From E44-bin32 sp034430595 (lineage in GTDB: Bacteria; Chloroflexota; Anaerolineae; Anaerolineales; E44-bin32), in assembly GCA_034430595.1 (NCBI GenBank), contig DAOUEL010000019.1:1-64000 (forward strand): a stretch of 64,000 nucleotides of DNA, given 5' to 3'. Shown here one piece after another: positions 16,365 through 25,377 of the stretch. Numbering within the stretch: the stretch's first letter is position 1; the number at the start of each line of letters is the position of its first letter. The position numbers were made by a program, and so were the translations under genes. The notes under the pieces were generated by a model, which saw nothing but the letters and a program-made list of their open reading frames with translations, made no database searches and had not been told where the DNA came from.

Positions 16365-16448
16365 TGGGGCGGGTGGGAGTCGAACCCACACGCTCTTGCG
16401 AGCAGAGGATTTTAAGTCCCCGGCGTCTGCCAATTCCGCCACCGCCCC
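16365..16448 (-). tRNA. tRNA-Leu (anticodon TAA)
   Basis: Acceptor stem GGGGCGG pairs with CCGCCCC, discriminator base A at 16365. The anticodon loop reads CTTAAAA with anticodon TAA (leucine codon UUA). The T-arm has GGTTCGACTCC, and a long variable arm (TGCTC-GCAA-GAGCG) is as expected for a class II tRNA. CCA is not encoded, so the nucleotidyltransferase at 40536-43157 would have to add it. Confidence 0.96.
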
Positions 16449-16531
16449 GTCCGCTAATTGTAGCGTGCGTTGCATAGCCGTCAAGGCGATCCCCGCAGCG
16501 GGCTGGAGGCAGGCTCGAAGCTCCGCTATGC

Positions 16532-16537
16532 TATAAT
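16532..16537 (+). promoter_or_regulatory. Probable -10 element of secA
   Basis: TATAAT 23 bases before the secA ATG. The transcript would have a short leader with GGGAAAGG as ribosome-binding site. The -35 region is not recognisable. Confidence 0.5.
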
Positions 16538-16560
16538 CCCCGCCGGGAAAGGTTTAGACC

Positions 16561-19500
16561 ATGTTTAAACGAATCGCGAGTGTCTTCGGCATTGATTCCG
16601 TCGCCAGATTGCTCGATCAATACCGCCATTTCGTAGACCAGATTAACGACCTCGAACCAGAAATGCAGGCGCTTTCCGATGCCGCGCTGGCAGGCAAGAC
16701 AGCGGAGTTTGAAAGCCGCCTTGCTGCTGGTGAGACGCTGGACGATCTGCTGGTCGAGGCTTTTGCCGTTGTGCGTGAGGTGTCCGTTCGTACGATCGGG
16801 CTGCGGCATTTTGATGTACAGCTGGTCGGTGGGGTGGTCTTGCACGAGGGTAAGATCGCCGAAATGAAGACCGGTGAAGGCAAGACGCTGGTCGCGACGC
16901 TCCCGATCTACCTGAACGGACTGGAGCGCAAGGGCGTCCACCTGGTCACGGTCAATGATTACCTGGCCCGTCGAGATGCACGCTGGATGGGTCCGATTTT
17001 TGAGTTCCTGGGCATGCATGTCGGCGTGCTGCAGGAGGCTGCCCGGACGGAACATGGCCGCAAGGCCTTCGTGTACGATCCGGCGTTCGAATCGACTCAG
17101 GAGGATGTCCACCAGCTGCGAATGGTGGATCGCCGTGAAGCCTATGCGGCGGACGTAACCTACGGCACGAACAACGAATTTGGCTTTGATTACCTGCGGG
17201 ATAACATGGCCCGCACGATCGAAGCCCGTTCGCAGCGCGGCCACAATTACGCCATTCTCGACGAGGTCGATAACATTCTCATCGATGAAGCCCGCACGCC
17301 GTTGATTATCTCGGGCCCTTCCCATGAGGACCCCGAGCTTTATCTACAGATGGCGCAGGTCGTGAAGCAGCTGAACCCGGAAGATTATGAGATCAGTGAA
17401 CGCGATCGTACCATTGCGCTGACCGAATTGGGCGAGGACCATGTAGAACAGCTCCTTCAGACGCCGCTGCGGGATCCCGATCGGCCGGAGGACATCACCC
17501 CCGAGCAAGCACGTCTGCTCGGGCATCTTGAGCAGGCGCTGCGGGCTGAATATCTCTTCAAGCGCAATAAGGATTATGTCGTCCAAGCCGGCAAGGTGAT
17601 CATCGTGGACGAGTTCACCGGCCGCATGATGCCCGGCCGGCGCTGGTCCGATGGTCTGCACCAGGCGGTTGAGGCAAAAGAAGGCGCCCGGGTGCGCCAG
17701 GAAAACGTCACCTACGCCACGATCACTCTGCAGAATTACTTCCGCATGTACGAAAAGCTGGCTGGCATGACCGGTACAGCCGTGACCGAATCGGAAGAGT
17801 TCAGCAAGATCTACGACGTGGAAGTTCTCCCACTTCCAACCAACCTCGAATTCATTGCGCTCAGTCCCGAAACCGACCTGGTTGAGGTTGAATACAGCGA
17901 GGACGGGAACCGCTTCCAATACTACGCACGCACGGAGGACTCGGATCAAGCACCGGTCTTCTGGCGCAGGAAAGACTACCCCGACGTCGTCTACCGGACG
18001 GAAGAGGCTAAGCTGCGCTCGGTCACGATGGAAATCCTGCGGCGGCATTTGATCGGCCAGCCGTTGCTGGTTGGCACGACTTCCGTTGAGCTTTCCGAAA
18101 GACTCTCCAGCAGGCTACGGGCCGAGGCGTTGCAGAATTTAATGAACGTCACGCTCCTGCGGGATCTCTATCTCGAACGGCACGACCTATCCGACGATGG
18201 CATGCGGATCGATGAACTCGAGCCGCTTAATGCCGGCCTGGATGAGTTGAAGAATTCTGTGCTCCGCCCGATGGCGCGTGAGCTGGATGTCTCGCTCAAC
18301 CCAACTCGCGAGGAAAACGTCGCGCGCCTGCTCCAACTGCTCGAACTGGAGCCCACCTATGCCGAGCGCCTGGTGGGGGCTTTGAACGGCGGCATCCCCC
18401 ATAACGTGCTCAATGCAAAGAAGCATGATGAGGAGTCGGCGATCATCGCCTGGGCCGGGTCCTATGGCGCGGTCACGATTGCGACCAACATGGCTGGCCG
18501 CGGTGTCGACATCAAACTAGGCGGGGAGATCGCCGAGGAAATCCTGGCGGCTGTCAACCGTGTCCTGCGGCGGGTGGGCATTGATGATCCCGAGAACCTC
18601 AGCATGCGGGAGCGCCTGGAGGCGCTCGAAAGTGCAGATGAAGAGGCGATCGGCATTTACCACGCTGAGGTGAGCCAGCTGCGCACCTTTATGGAGGAAG
18701 GACAGAAGGTGCGGGAGGCCGGGGGTCTGCACGTCGTCGGTTCGGAGCGTCACGAGTCACGGCGAATTGACAACCAGCTGCGCGGCCGAGCCGCACGCCA
18801 GGGGGATCCGGGTTCTTCGCAGTTTTTCCTCTCCCTCGAAGATGAATTGATGCGCCTTTTCGGTGGCGCCCAGGTCTCAAGCTTGATGCAGCGTCTCAAC
18901 ATTGATGATGCAACGCCGATCGCGCACGGCATCGTGAACCGCACAATCGAGCAAGCGCAGACCAGGGTTGAGGGTGCGAACTTCGACACCCGCAAGCATC
19001 TACTCGAGTACGATGATGTGTTAAACCAGCAGCGAGAAGTGTTCTACGGTCAGCGCAACCGGGTCTTCGCAAAAGATGACATGACGGAAGACCTGTACCC
19101 CATGGTTGAGCAAGAGGTCTCCCAGCACGTGCAAATGGCCTTCGAAGATCCCGAAGGACCGTGGAAGCTGCTTGCATGGTTGGAAGAGATTCAGCCCACC
19201 ATCGGACTGGAAGGAGATCGACCCTACCCATCCTTCATGATCCAGCTCATCCTTGACACGCTGGACGGTATCGATCAACCCGATCCGCTCAAGGCTGCGC
19301 TGCTCGAACTCGCCCGGCGCAGCCTGGAAACGAACACCGCACATTTGCGGCTGGTGATCGAAGATCAATTTGCACGTTCGCTGGAGCGCCTGGACGAACA
19401 GGTGCGCAGCCGGGGTGATACGGCCGAAATGGCGGTGGAAGCAACGATCATGGAAGCCGAAGATTCGGGCCAAACGGTGGACACCGGTCGTTTGTTGAGT

Positions 19501-20583
19501 GCAGTTGAATCGGCCGCCGGTTTACGAGTCCAGATGGATGAGGCCGGGTTGCAGCATCTGCGGGAGGAACCGCGTTTATTCCTTGACCGGGTGCCAGACC
19601 TCATCGAATCAAGCATGGGCTTGCGCATCTGGGCCGGCCTGGTCCAGGCCGTTGAACGAAGACTGGGAGAGGAGCTGGGACTCGAGCCGACCTTGCAGCA
19701 ACCGATCGATTGGGACGCAGCAGAATCTGCCTTAATGGAGGCCTTCGACCGTATCGCCGGCGCCCGCGATGAGCGCCTGCTGGCAGAGGTCGATACGGAC
19801 CTGCACAATGCCCTACGGCGTGAAGCGGAAATCGACCGGAACCTGAAAACCCGTCTGCTGGTCCAGATGAGCTACGGCCAGCGCAGCTTCTTCGACCGCA
19901 AGACCCACCAGCGGCAGTCTGTCCTTGTGGGCCGGTTGACCTATCCCTTCTACGCTGCCGAGTTGATTGAGGACGAGGAGCCAACTGCGATCGAAGAGCG
20001 TGTTCTGCGGCATCTTGATGCTGCTCGGACTACGATCCAGTCCGCTCTTGGAAACGCCGACCTGGGGCGTATCGCAGGCACCCGTATCGATCAGCTTGAC
20101 GAACGTATCCAACGGGCACTTACCGACGGGGTCAATACACCGTTTCTTGAAACGCAGGAGCAATCGCAAACCATCACCTCCCTCGGGAACGATGCACAGG
20201 CAGCCTTGGCTCAAGCACTTGGCGCCCAGGCACTTATGCGGGCATACCGCGAGCTGTTCCTGTCGGTCGCCGACCAATTATGGGTCGAATATCTAACCCA
20301 GATGGAAGCGCTGCGTACTTCCATCGGGCTCGAAGCCTACGGTCAGCGCGATCCACTTGTCCAGTACAAAAGCCGGGCATTCGATCTGTTTAAGGACCTG
20401 CTAAACACAATCCGTGCCGGTGTGGTATCCCGCATGTACCGCCTGCGCGTGGCTGCTCCGGCCCAAACGGCCTCGACTCAATCCGTCCAGGCACCGCAGG
20501 CCGCACAGCGGGTCGCGGCATCGGGAAATGGTGGCTCTGGCGGGTCGAAGAGTTCGCACAAACGTCGCCGAAGACGACGTTGA
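16561..20583 (+). CDS. secA: Protein translocase ATPase SecA, unusually long
   Basis: SecA is the ATPase that drives proteins through SecYEG. Motor motifs are intact: MKTGEGKT (Walker A, residues 102-109), DEVDNILIDEARTPL (about 234-248), GTTSVE (about 505), NMAGRGVDI (about 643) and RHESRRIDNQLRGRAARQGD (about 729-748). At 1340 residues it is far longer than the usual 830-950. About 85 extra residues (520-610) separate GTTSVE from IPHNVLNAKKHDEE. The region after residue 765 is about 575 long instead of about 330, with helical Glu/Gln-rich insertions in the scaffold and wing regions. It ends in Lys/Arg-rich KSSHKRRRRRR, with no zinc-binding Cys cluster. AAAGG lies eight bases upstream of the ATG. 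Function secure; role of insertions unknown. Confidence 0.97.
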   Translation: MFKRIASVFGIDSVARLLDQYRHFVDQINDLEPEMQALSDAALAGKTAEFESRLAAGETLDDLLVEAFAVVREVSVRTIGLRHFDVQLVGGVVLHEGKIAEMKTGEGKTLVATLPIYLNGLERKGVHLVTVNDYLARRDARWMGPIFEFLGMHVGVLQEAARTEHGRKAFVYDPAFESTQEDVHQLRMVDRREAYAADVTYGTNNEFGFDYLRDNMARTIEARSQRGHNYAILDEVDNILIDEARTPLIISGPSHEDPELYLQMAQVVKQLNPEDYEISERDRTIALTELGEDHVEQLLQTPLRDPDRPEDITPEQARLLGHLEQALRAEYLFKRNKDYVVQAGKVIIVDEFTGRMMPGRRWSDGLHQAVEAKEGARVRQENVTYATITLQNYFRMYEKLAGMTGTAVTESEEFSKIYDVEVLPLPTNLEFIALSPETDLVEVEYSEDGNRFQYYARTEDSDQAPVFWRRKDYPDVVYRTEEAKLRSVTMEILRRHLIGQPLLVGTTSVELSERLSSRLRAEALQNLMNVTLLRDLYLERHDLSDDGMRIDELEPLNAGLDELKNSVLRPMARELDVSLNPTREENVARLLQLLELEPTYAERLVGALNGGIPHNVLNAKKHDEESAIIAWAGSYGAVTIATNMAGRGVDIKLGGEIAEEILAAVNRVLRRVGIDDPENLSMRERLEALESADEEAIGIYHAEVSQLRTFMEEGQKVREAGGLHVVGSERHESRRIDNQLRGRAARQGDPGSSQFFLSLEDELMRLFGGAQVSSLMQRLNIDDATPIAHGIVNRTIEQAQTRVEGANFDTRKHLLEYDDVLNQQREVFYGQRNRVFAKDDMTEDLYPMVEQEVSQHVQMAFEDPEGPWKLLAWLEEIQPTIGLEGDRPYPSFMIQLILDTLDGIDQPDPLKAALLELARRSLETNTAHLRLVIEDQFARSLERLDEQVRSRGDTAEMAVEATIMEAEDSGQTVDTGRLLSAVESAAGLRVQMDEAGLQHLREEPRLFLDRVPDLIESSMGLRIWAGLVQAVERRLGEELGLEPTLQQPIDWDAAESALMEAFDRIAGARDERLLAEVDTDLHNALRREAEIDRNLKTRLLVQMSYGQRSFFDRKTHQRQSVLVGRLTYPFYAAELIEDEEPTAIEERVLRHLDAARTTIQSALGNADLGRIAGTRIDQLDERIQRALTDGVNTPFLETQEQSQTITSLGNDAQAALAQALGAQALMRAYRELFLSVADQLWVEYLTQMEALRTSIGLEAYGQRDPLVQYKSRAFDLFKDLLNTIRAGVVSRMYRLRVAAPAQTASTQSVQAPQAAQRVAASGNGGSGGSKSSHKRRRRRR

Positions 20584-20684
20584 GCTCCAGCTTCTATCTA
20601 CGAGGTGGCAGCACGATCAACTCCTCCCGGTTAAAGCCTGAATGAGACGAAAATTGCGGCAATTTCCCCTCGACGATAGGTCCG

Positions 20685-21728
20685 ATGGAATTAAGCGCTA
20701 GTTTCCACAGCTGGCCCAAGGTGGACCTGCATCGTCACCTGGAGGGGTCTTTACGCCTGTCAAGCTTGCAGGAGCTCGTGCAGGAGCACGCCGTGCTTGA
20801 TGAGATTGATCTCCAGGCGCTGCCGCAAAACGTTACGGTTCAAGAAGGCGACCCACATGAGCCAGAGTTCTTCCTCTCGCGCTTCGAAACATTGCGCAAG
20901 TTCTTCCTCGATCGGCAAACGATTGAACGGCTGACCGGCGAGGTGATCGAGGACGCCGCCGCAGATGGTGTGCGCTACCTCGAACTTCGATTTACGCCTG
21001 CCGCGCTCGCCTCCCAGGGAAATTTTACCTTCGAAGAAGTCAGCGACTGGGTGATTTCAGCTGCATTATCCGCAGCCGAAATTCACTCCATCCAGGTCCA
21101 ATTCCTGCTCAGCCTCAACCGGCACGAACCCCTGGCCCTGGCCGCACAGGTGGCGGAAGTTGCCGCCGGGCTGCGAACGCGAGGGGTCGTTGGACTGGAC
21201 CTGGCAGGTGATGAGCATAATCATCCCGCCAGACCATTCGCCCCGGTTCTGGAGCGAGCCCGCTCCGCGGGACTGAATATCTCGGTTCACGCGGGTGAAT
21301 GGGGGGATGTGGACGAGTTATCGGTGGCAATCCGGGAACTCGGTGCTCGTCGAATCGGGCATGGCGTACGCATTTTGGAGGATGAGGCGTTGCTGCGCGA
21401 GGCCCGAGAATCGGAGGTATGCTTCGAGATCAGCCTGACGAGCAATCAGCGCACCGGCGTGGTTTCTGACTTGAGGTTGCACCCGCTGCCGGAGATGCTT
21501 GAGGCGGGGCTGCAGGTTGCGTTGACAACGGACGACCCCGCGATCTTCGACATAACACTCTCGGACGAATACGGCCTTGCGCAGCGGTATTTGAACCTCT
21601 CACCAGAAACTCTAAAAGGGATGACCCTCAGCGCAGTCCAGGCGAGCTTCCTTGAGCCGAAACCGAAGCGGATCTTGGAGCAGCAGTTCATCGCGGAATT
21701 CTGGGGAGAGCAGGCAGCTGATGATTGA
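20685..21728 (+). CDS. add: Adenosine deaminase
   Basis: Zinc amidohydrolase of the adenosine/AMP deaminase family, converting adenosine to inosine in purine salvage. The 347 residues have the metal-binding HxH in KVDLHRHLEGSLR (about residues 12-24), the catalytic-Glu motif NISVHAGEWGD (about 204-214), GHGVRI and the metal-binding Asp pair in LTTDDPAIF (about 282-290). Length fits the family. The 100-base gap from secA holds only a weak promoter-like stretch. The next gene, an MBL-fold hydrolase, overlaps by eight bases. A 6-aminodeoxyfutalosine or adenine deaminase of the same superfamily is possible, since these are hard to separate by motif. Confidence 0.9.
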   Translation: MELSASFHSWPKVDLHRHLEGSLRLSSLQELVQEHAVLDEIDLQALPQNVTVQEGDPHEPEFFLSRFETLRKFFLDRQTIERLTGEVIEDAAADGVRYLELRFTPAALASQGNFTFEEVSDWVISAALSAAEIHSIQVQFLLSLNRHEPLALAAQVAEVAAGLRTRGVVGLDLAGDEHNHPARPFAPVLERARSAGLNISVHAGEWGDVDELSVAIRELGARRIGHGVRILEDEALLREARESEVCFEISLTSNQRTGVVSDLRLHPLPEMLEAGLQVALTTDDPAIFDITLSDEYGLAQRYLNLSPETLKGMTLSAVQASFLEPKPKRILEQQFIAEFWGEQAADD

Positions 21729-22584
21729 GATTGACGATCTTTCATTTGCCGTTGTCAGCGACGGAACGGTGTGGGCAGATGCAGGCGGTCCATTCGGACT
21801 CGTACCACGCGCACTCTACTCCCGCTACCTTGAACCGAATTCAGAAAACCGCATCCCGATGACACTGCAGTGCTTGCTGGTCCGTTCGGAAGGCAGGACG
21901 ATTCTGATCGACACTGGATTGGGCACAAAACTCACGCCCGAAGCGGTGGAGCAGTGGGGTTTGCAGCGGCCGCAGGGCACGTTAATCGATGATCTGGCGC
22001 GGCAGGGTGTACCGGCGGAGGCGGTGGACATCGTCCTCAATACGCACCTGCACGCGGATCACTGCAGCGGAAATACTCACTTCGTCAACGGGGAGCTGAC
22101 GGCGTCATTTCCAAACGCCGAATATTGGGTTCAACGTCTCGAGTGGGCAGAGGCTTCCCACCCTGACGCAAGAACGCGCGGCACCTATTACGGCGTAAAT
22201 TTCAACCTTCTTCAGCGGCAGGGGCGCCTGCGGCTGCTGCATGGCGATACACAGGTCACGGAGCATATCCGCTGTGTTGTAACACCCGGGCATACCCGGG
22301 GGCACCAATCGATCATGCTTTCGAGCGGGAACTGGCGTGGTTTATACGTGGGCGATATGGCATCCTACGCCGTGCACATGCAGCGCACAGCCTGGTTGAC
22401 ATCCTACGATGTCCTGCCGCTTGAGAACATCCGCTCCAAAGAGCGCTGGCAACGATGGGCGCTCGAGCATGATGCCTGGCTGTTCTTCGAGCATGACCCT
22501 AACGTGAAGGCCGCCCGCCTGATTGAGCAAGGCGGACGGCTGGGGATCGACGTAATCGAGCTCGATAAGAAGGCTACTGGGTAG
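21721..22584 (+). CDS. Metallo-beta-lactamase-fold hydrolase
   Basis: A 287-residue MBL-fold enzyme. The metal motif is NTHLHADHCSGN (H-x-H-x-D-H, about 109-114), with the downstream His in VTPGHTRGHQSIML (about 190) and the Asp in LYVGDMASY. The overall pattern is that of the quorum-quenching lactonase or glyoxalase-like group, not of true beta-lactamases, but substrate cannot be told. Start is the ATG at 21721, overlapping the adenosine deaminase gene by eight bases, so the longer frame from 21652 is not used. The stop overlaps the convergent gene at 22574 by 11 bases. No export signal, so the enzyme is cytoplasmic. Confidence 0.9.
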   Translation: MIEIDDLSFAVVSDGTVWADAGGPFGLVPRALYSRYLEPNSENRIPMTLQCLLVRSEGRTILIDTGLGTKLTPEAVEQWGLQRPQGTLIDDLARQGVPAEAVDIVLNTHLHADHCSGNTHFVNGELTASFPNAEYWVQRLEWAEASHPDARTRGTYYGVNFNLLQRQGRLRLLHGDTQVTEHIRCVVTPGHTRGHQSIMLSSGNWRGLYVGDMASYAVHMQRTAWLTSYDVLPLENIRSKERWQRWALEHDAWLFFEHDPNVKAARLIEQGGRLGIDVIELDKKATG

Positions 22585-23323
22585 ATTCCCAGTCAGCGAC
22601 AGCTTCCCGGATCAAGGCCTTGATCTCGGGGTTAGGGACATCGGCGATCTCGTAACTGTTAACCCCGATCAGTACCTTCGCTATACCTCCCGGCCCTTCC
22701 ACCAGGCGAACCGCAAGGTCGGATCGACCGGTGGCTTCCACTTTCACCTGCAGGATGTCGTTAATCTGTTCGATCATGCTGGCCGGCTTTCGGTCTGGCA
22801 CTTCCGTCTCCCGCACCACGCTGGGGGGACGCACCGTTTCCGGCTTTTGAACCCACGTGCTCAGATCCCGGGCAGCGTATTCCAGCCGGGTCCAATACCG
22901 GGAGGCTTTTAGCGCCTCAGGGTCGTCGAACTCCTCGTCGCCAATTTTTACGATCAATGAACCGCTGACCTCGTCGCGCAGCAGCGTGGCGACCTGGATT
23001 CGCGGGCCTGCAGCTGGCATGCGTGGGGGAGGGGGTTCCTTACTTTCAACAGGAGAATCTGGTTCATCCTCTTCGATCTGGGGTGAATCCACGGATTCCT
23101 CCGCAGCATCCATGGCAGGGCTTGGCAAAGGAGCGGGCAGATCCTCATCATCGGATTTTTCCGAGGTGAAACCTTCAATCACGGCGGGTTCAGGCACCTG
23201 TTCTGCTTCCGAACCCTCCTCCCCAGAATCCTGCCTCCGGTTGTTAAGGATCATATAGGCCAGAATCGCAAGTCCTATGCCGAATGCGATCAGAACCAGG
23301 CCTACGAGAAGCTGATTGTTCAT
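22574..23323 (-). CDS. Uncharacterised membrane-anchored protein with acidic linker
   Basis: A 249-residue protein of unknown function. A single N-terminal membrane helix (about 5-25) is followed by a Glu/Pro/Ser-rich disordered stretch (about 30-105) and a folded C-terminal half (about 110-249). The latter contains IQVATLLRDEVSGSLIVKIGDEEF, ASMIEQINDILQVKVEATG and GIAKVLIGVNSYEIADVPNPEI, which suggests two small alpha/beta domains. No known motif. Its start overlaps the stop of fpg by four bases and its stop overlaps the convergent MBL gene by 11, so it is probably co-transcribed with fpg. A link to DNA repair is only inferred from position. Confidence 0.75.
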   Translation of the reverse strand: MNNQLLVGLVLIAFGIGLAILAYMILNNRRQDSGEEGSEAEQVPEPAVIEGFTSEKSDDEDLPAPLPSPAMDAAEESVDSPQIEEDEPDSPVESKEPPPPRMPAAGPRIQVATLLRDEVSGSLIVKIGDEEFDDPEALKASRYWTRLEYAARDLSTWVQKPETVRPPSVVRETEVPDRKPASMIEQINDILQVKVEATGRSDLAVRLVEGPGGIAKVLIGVNSYEIADVPNPEIKALIREAVADWESTQ

Positions 23324-24144
23324 GTTTCAACCTCCGGTTGACAATGGACACATAAGTGCGTGCCACGCTGGCCAACGACAATGCGTGTGATTGTGGAACC
23401 ACATTCGGGGCAAGACTCACCTTCGCGCCCGTAAACTCGGAAGTGGTTCTGAAATTCACCGCCTCGGTAAACCCAATCGATGCTGGCACCATTATGCTTT
23501 AAACCCGCCAACAGCGCTTCTCGTACTCCATGCCAGAGAGCATGCACTTCATCTTCCCCCAGCGAGTCGCTGCGACGCAGCGGGTGAAGCCCGGCGATAT
23601 GAAGTGCCTCATCGGCGTAGATGTTGCCGATTCCGGCGATAAAGGATTGGTCGAGCAGGAGCGGTTTCAGCATCCGGTGGTGATCGGCCAGAAGTTCGGC
23701 CAGGAGCTTGGGCGTAAATCCTGCTTCGAGGGGCTCTGGTCCGAGCGAACCCAGAAGCTGCTCTTTATCAGGGACAAGTGAAACCCGGCCGAATTTGCGC
23801 GCATCGCTGAAGCGAAGATCCCAGCCGTTATCGAGGTGGAAGCGGGTATGGTCGAAACGACCGGGCTCCTGGTCGGTGGGAGCAAGGAGTAAATCTCCGC
23901 TCATTCGCAGATGGATGAGAAGCGACCCTTCGTCCAGCGGGAAGACCAGGTACTTCCCCCGGCGCGTAACGTCGAGGATGCGCCGATTTTGAATGCGCTT
24001 CCGGAAGGTCGGCAGCCTTGGGCTGGTGAAATGACGCGGCCAGCGTGTACTCACACCGATGAAGCGAAGACCGGGAAGTGCCGGTCCAAGAACGCCTTCG
24101 CGCAGGGTGCGGGCGATCGTCTCGACTTCGGGCAGTTCGGGCAT
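23320..24144 (-). CDS. mutM: Formamidopyrimidine-DNA glycosylase (Fpg/MutM)
   Basis: A bifunctional base-excision repair enzyme that removes oxidised purines and nicks the strand. The 274-residue product has the catalytic N-terminus PELPEVETI (Pro 2 is the nucleophile after Met removal), the conserved Lys in TRRGKYLVFPLD, the DNA-binding stretch RDSQ-like LLLDQSFIAGIGNIYADEALH, and a C-terminal zinc finger (CPECG then CVHC). The frame extends to 24183, but the start must be ATG 24144 because the catalytic Pro must follow Met. A leaderless-type promoter sits directly upstream. The next gene overlaps by four bases. Confidence 0.97.
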   Translation of the reverse strand: MPELPEVETIARTLREGVLGPALPGLRFIGVSTRWPRHFTSPRLPTFRKRIQNRRILDVTRRGKYLVFPLDEGSLLIHLRMSGDLLLAPTDQEPGRFDHTRFHLDNGWDLRFSDARKFGRVSLVPDKEQLLGSLGPEPLEAGFTPKLLAELLADHHRMLKPLLLDQSFIAGIGNIYADEALHIAGLHPLRRSDSLGEDEVHALWHGVREALLAGLKHNGASIDWVYRGGEFQNHFRVYGREGESCPECGSTITRIVVGQRGTHLCVHCQPEVET

Positions 24145-24151
24145 CGCCGGG

Positions 24152-24180
24152 ATTATACCTTCCCTGGGGATGCTGGCCAA
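24152..24180 (-). promoter_or_regulatory. Promoter of mutM, placed for a leaderless transcript
   Basis: On the minus strand TTGGCC (24180-24175), a 17-base spacer and TATAAT (24157-24152), which ends seven bases before the first base of the ATG. The transcript would begin at or near the start codon. No Shine-Dalgarno sequence is present in between. Confidence 0.65.
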
Positions 24181-24185
24181 CAATC

Positions 24186-24746
24186 TCAGTCTACCCTGAT
24201 CAAATCCCGCAGTTGATCGAGCTTTGCTGGACCAATGCCTGAGACGGCAAGCAGTTCGTCAACCGAATTGAACAAGCCGTGTTCATCTCTATATTCGACG
24301 ATTTTCTGCGCCAGGCTGGGCCCGATGCCGGGCAGGGTTTCAAGTTCAGAGGGGTCAGCCGAGTTGATATCCAGTTGAATTTGAGGGTCGTCCATCAAGG
24401 CCGGCGCTGCTGAAGCCAGGCTGGAGTTCGCTTCAGGCATGAAGGGAATGTACAACCTTTGGCCATCTTCGAGTTCGGAGGCTAAATTTACACGATCCAG
24501 GTCAGCCCTTTCCTGTGACCCCCCGGCCGCCTGCAGAGCGTCGAAACCGATGGCATGTCTCGGTAAGGTATAAACTCCGGGGTTGACCACTGCTCCTGCA
24601 ACATGGACTTGCAGTGGGCCGGGAGTGGGAGCAGGATGAAGCTCAATCGGTAATTGTCGGCGGGGGGAAAGCAGGAGCAATAATAATCCTGCTGCTGCGA
24701 GACCCGTCAGGAGGCCGGCGGTGTAGGTCGTCCAGCGTTCAATCAT
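24186..24746 (-). CDS. comEA: ComEA-like competence DNA receptor
   Basis: ComEA binds incoming double-stranded DNA at the cell surface during natural transformation. The 186 residues consist of an N-terminal membrane anchor (about 8-28), an SLBB domain (PLQVHVAGAVVNPGVYTLP, about 44-62, followed by a Gly-rich turn) and two C-terminal helix-hairpin-helix motifs (LETLPGIGPSLAQKIVEYR and LLAVSGIGPAKLDQLRDLI). This is the full domain layout of ComEA. The other uptake genes (comEC and others) are not in this window. It ends 41 bases before the fpg start on the same strand. Confidence 0.93.
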   Translation of the reverse strand: MIERWTTYTAGLLTGLAAAGLLLLLLSPRRQLPIELHPAPTPGPLQVHVAGAVVNPGVYTLPRHAIGFDALQAAGGSQERADLDRVNLASELEDGQRLYIPFMPEANSSLASAAPALMDDPQIQLDINSADPSELETLPGIGPSLAQKIVEYRDEHGLFNSVDELLAVSGIGPAKLDQLRDLIRVD

Positions 24747-24810
24747 TTCGATCCCCCTGTGTGAACTCCAGATCTATTGTATATCGAGCGAGCCCAAGGT
24801 TCAAAGCAGT

Positions 24811-24816
24811 TATAAT
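24811..24816 (+). promoter_or_regulatory. -10 element placed for a leaderless transcript (cobalamin adenosyltransferase)
   Basis: TATAAT ends six bases before the first base of ATG 24823. No ribosome-binding site is visible. The -35 region is weak, so the call rests on the -10 hexamer and its repeated spacing at three other genes in this window. Confidence 0.55.
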
Positions 24817-24822
24817 CTGCCT

Positions 24823-25377
24823 ATGCCCAAATACTTCACCGGCGAAGGCGACGAGGGTTATACGGGTCTTCTAGGCGAGGGTCGTGTTCCGAAATACGGA
24901 CCGCGTCCGAGTGCATACGGCACGCTGGATGAAGCCCAGGCCGCCCTGGGTGTGGCACGCTCGCTTGCCTCGCAGGCGAGCAGGGAAGCTCTCCGGCAGG
25001 TTCAGGTCGATCTCTACCATATCATGGCCGAAGTGGCGGCTCCAGTGGAGCAAGCCGCACAGTTCCGCAAACTCACTCCGGCACGCGTCCGATGGCTGGA
25101 AGGTAAGCTGGAGCAATTTGGCGACCTGGTCGAGATGCCGAGCGATTTCGTGATTTCGGGAGATTCACAACCTGGCGCCGCTCTCGATCTGGCGAGAACA
25201 GTTACCCGCCGGGCCGAACGCCATGTGGCGGCGCTGGTACACGAAGGCCTGGTAGAAAATCCACAAATCTTGCCCTATTTAAACCGGCTCTCGAGCCTGT
25301 GCTTCATACTCTCACTTTGGGAGAATCAGCAGGCGGGGGTCCAGGGTCACAGCCTGGCGAAGGGCGGCTCCACATGA
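24823..25377 (+). CDS. PduO-type ATP:cob(I)alamin adenosyltransferase
   Basis: Transfers the adenosyl group of ATP to cob(I)alamin to make coenzyme B12. The 184-residue helical-bundle protein shows the N-terminal motif YFTGEGDEGYTGLLGEGRVPKYG, GTLDEAQAALGVAR, and the C-terminal SGDSQPGAALDLARTVTRRAERHVAAL with the Arg-rich RRAER motif of the PduO class. The start has a -10 box directly upstream and no ribosome-binding site. The next gene (DUF554) overlaps by four bases (ATGA). No cobalamin synthesis gene is adjacent, so it may serve salvage or a B12-dependent mutase elsewhere. Confidence 0.94.
   Translation: MPKYFTGEGDEGYTGLLGEGRVPKYGPRPSAYGTLDEAQAALGVARSLASQASREALRQVQVDLYHIMAEVAAPVEQAAQFRKLTPARVRWLEGKLEQFGDLVEMPSDFVISGDSQPGAALDLARTVTRRAERHVAALVHEGLVENPQILPYLNRLSSLCFILSLWENQQAGVQGHSLAKGGST

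Noticed and set aside
17344..18048. 234-codon open frame on the minus strand inside secA
   Set aside because: It lies entirely within the SecA reading frame and shows no family motif, no ribosome-binding site and codon use typical of an antisense shadow.
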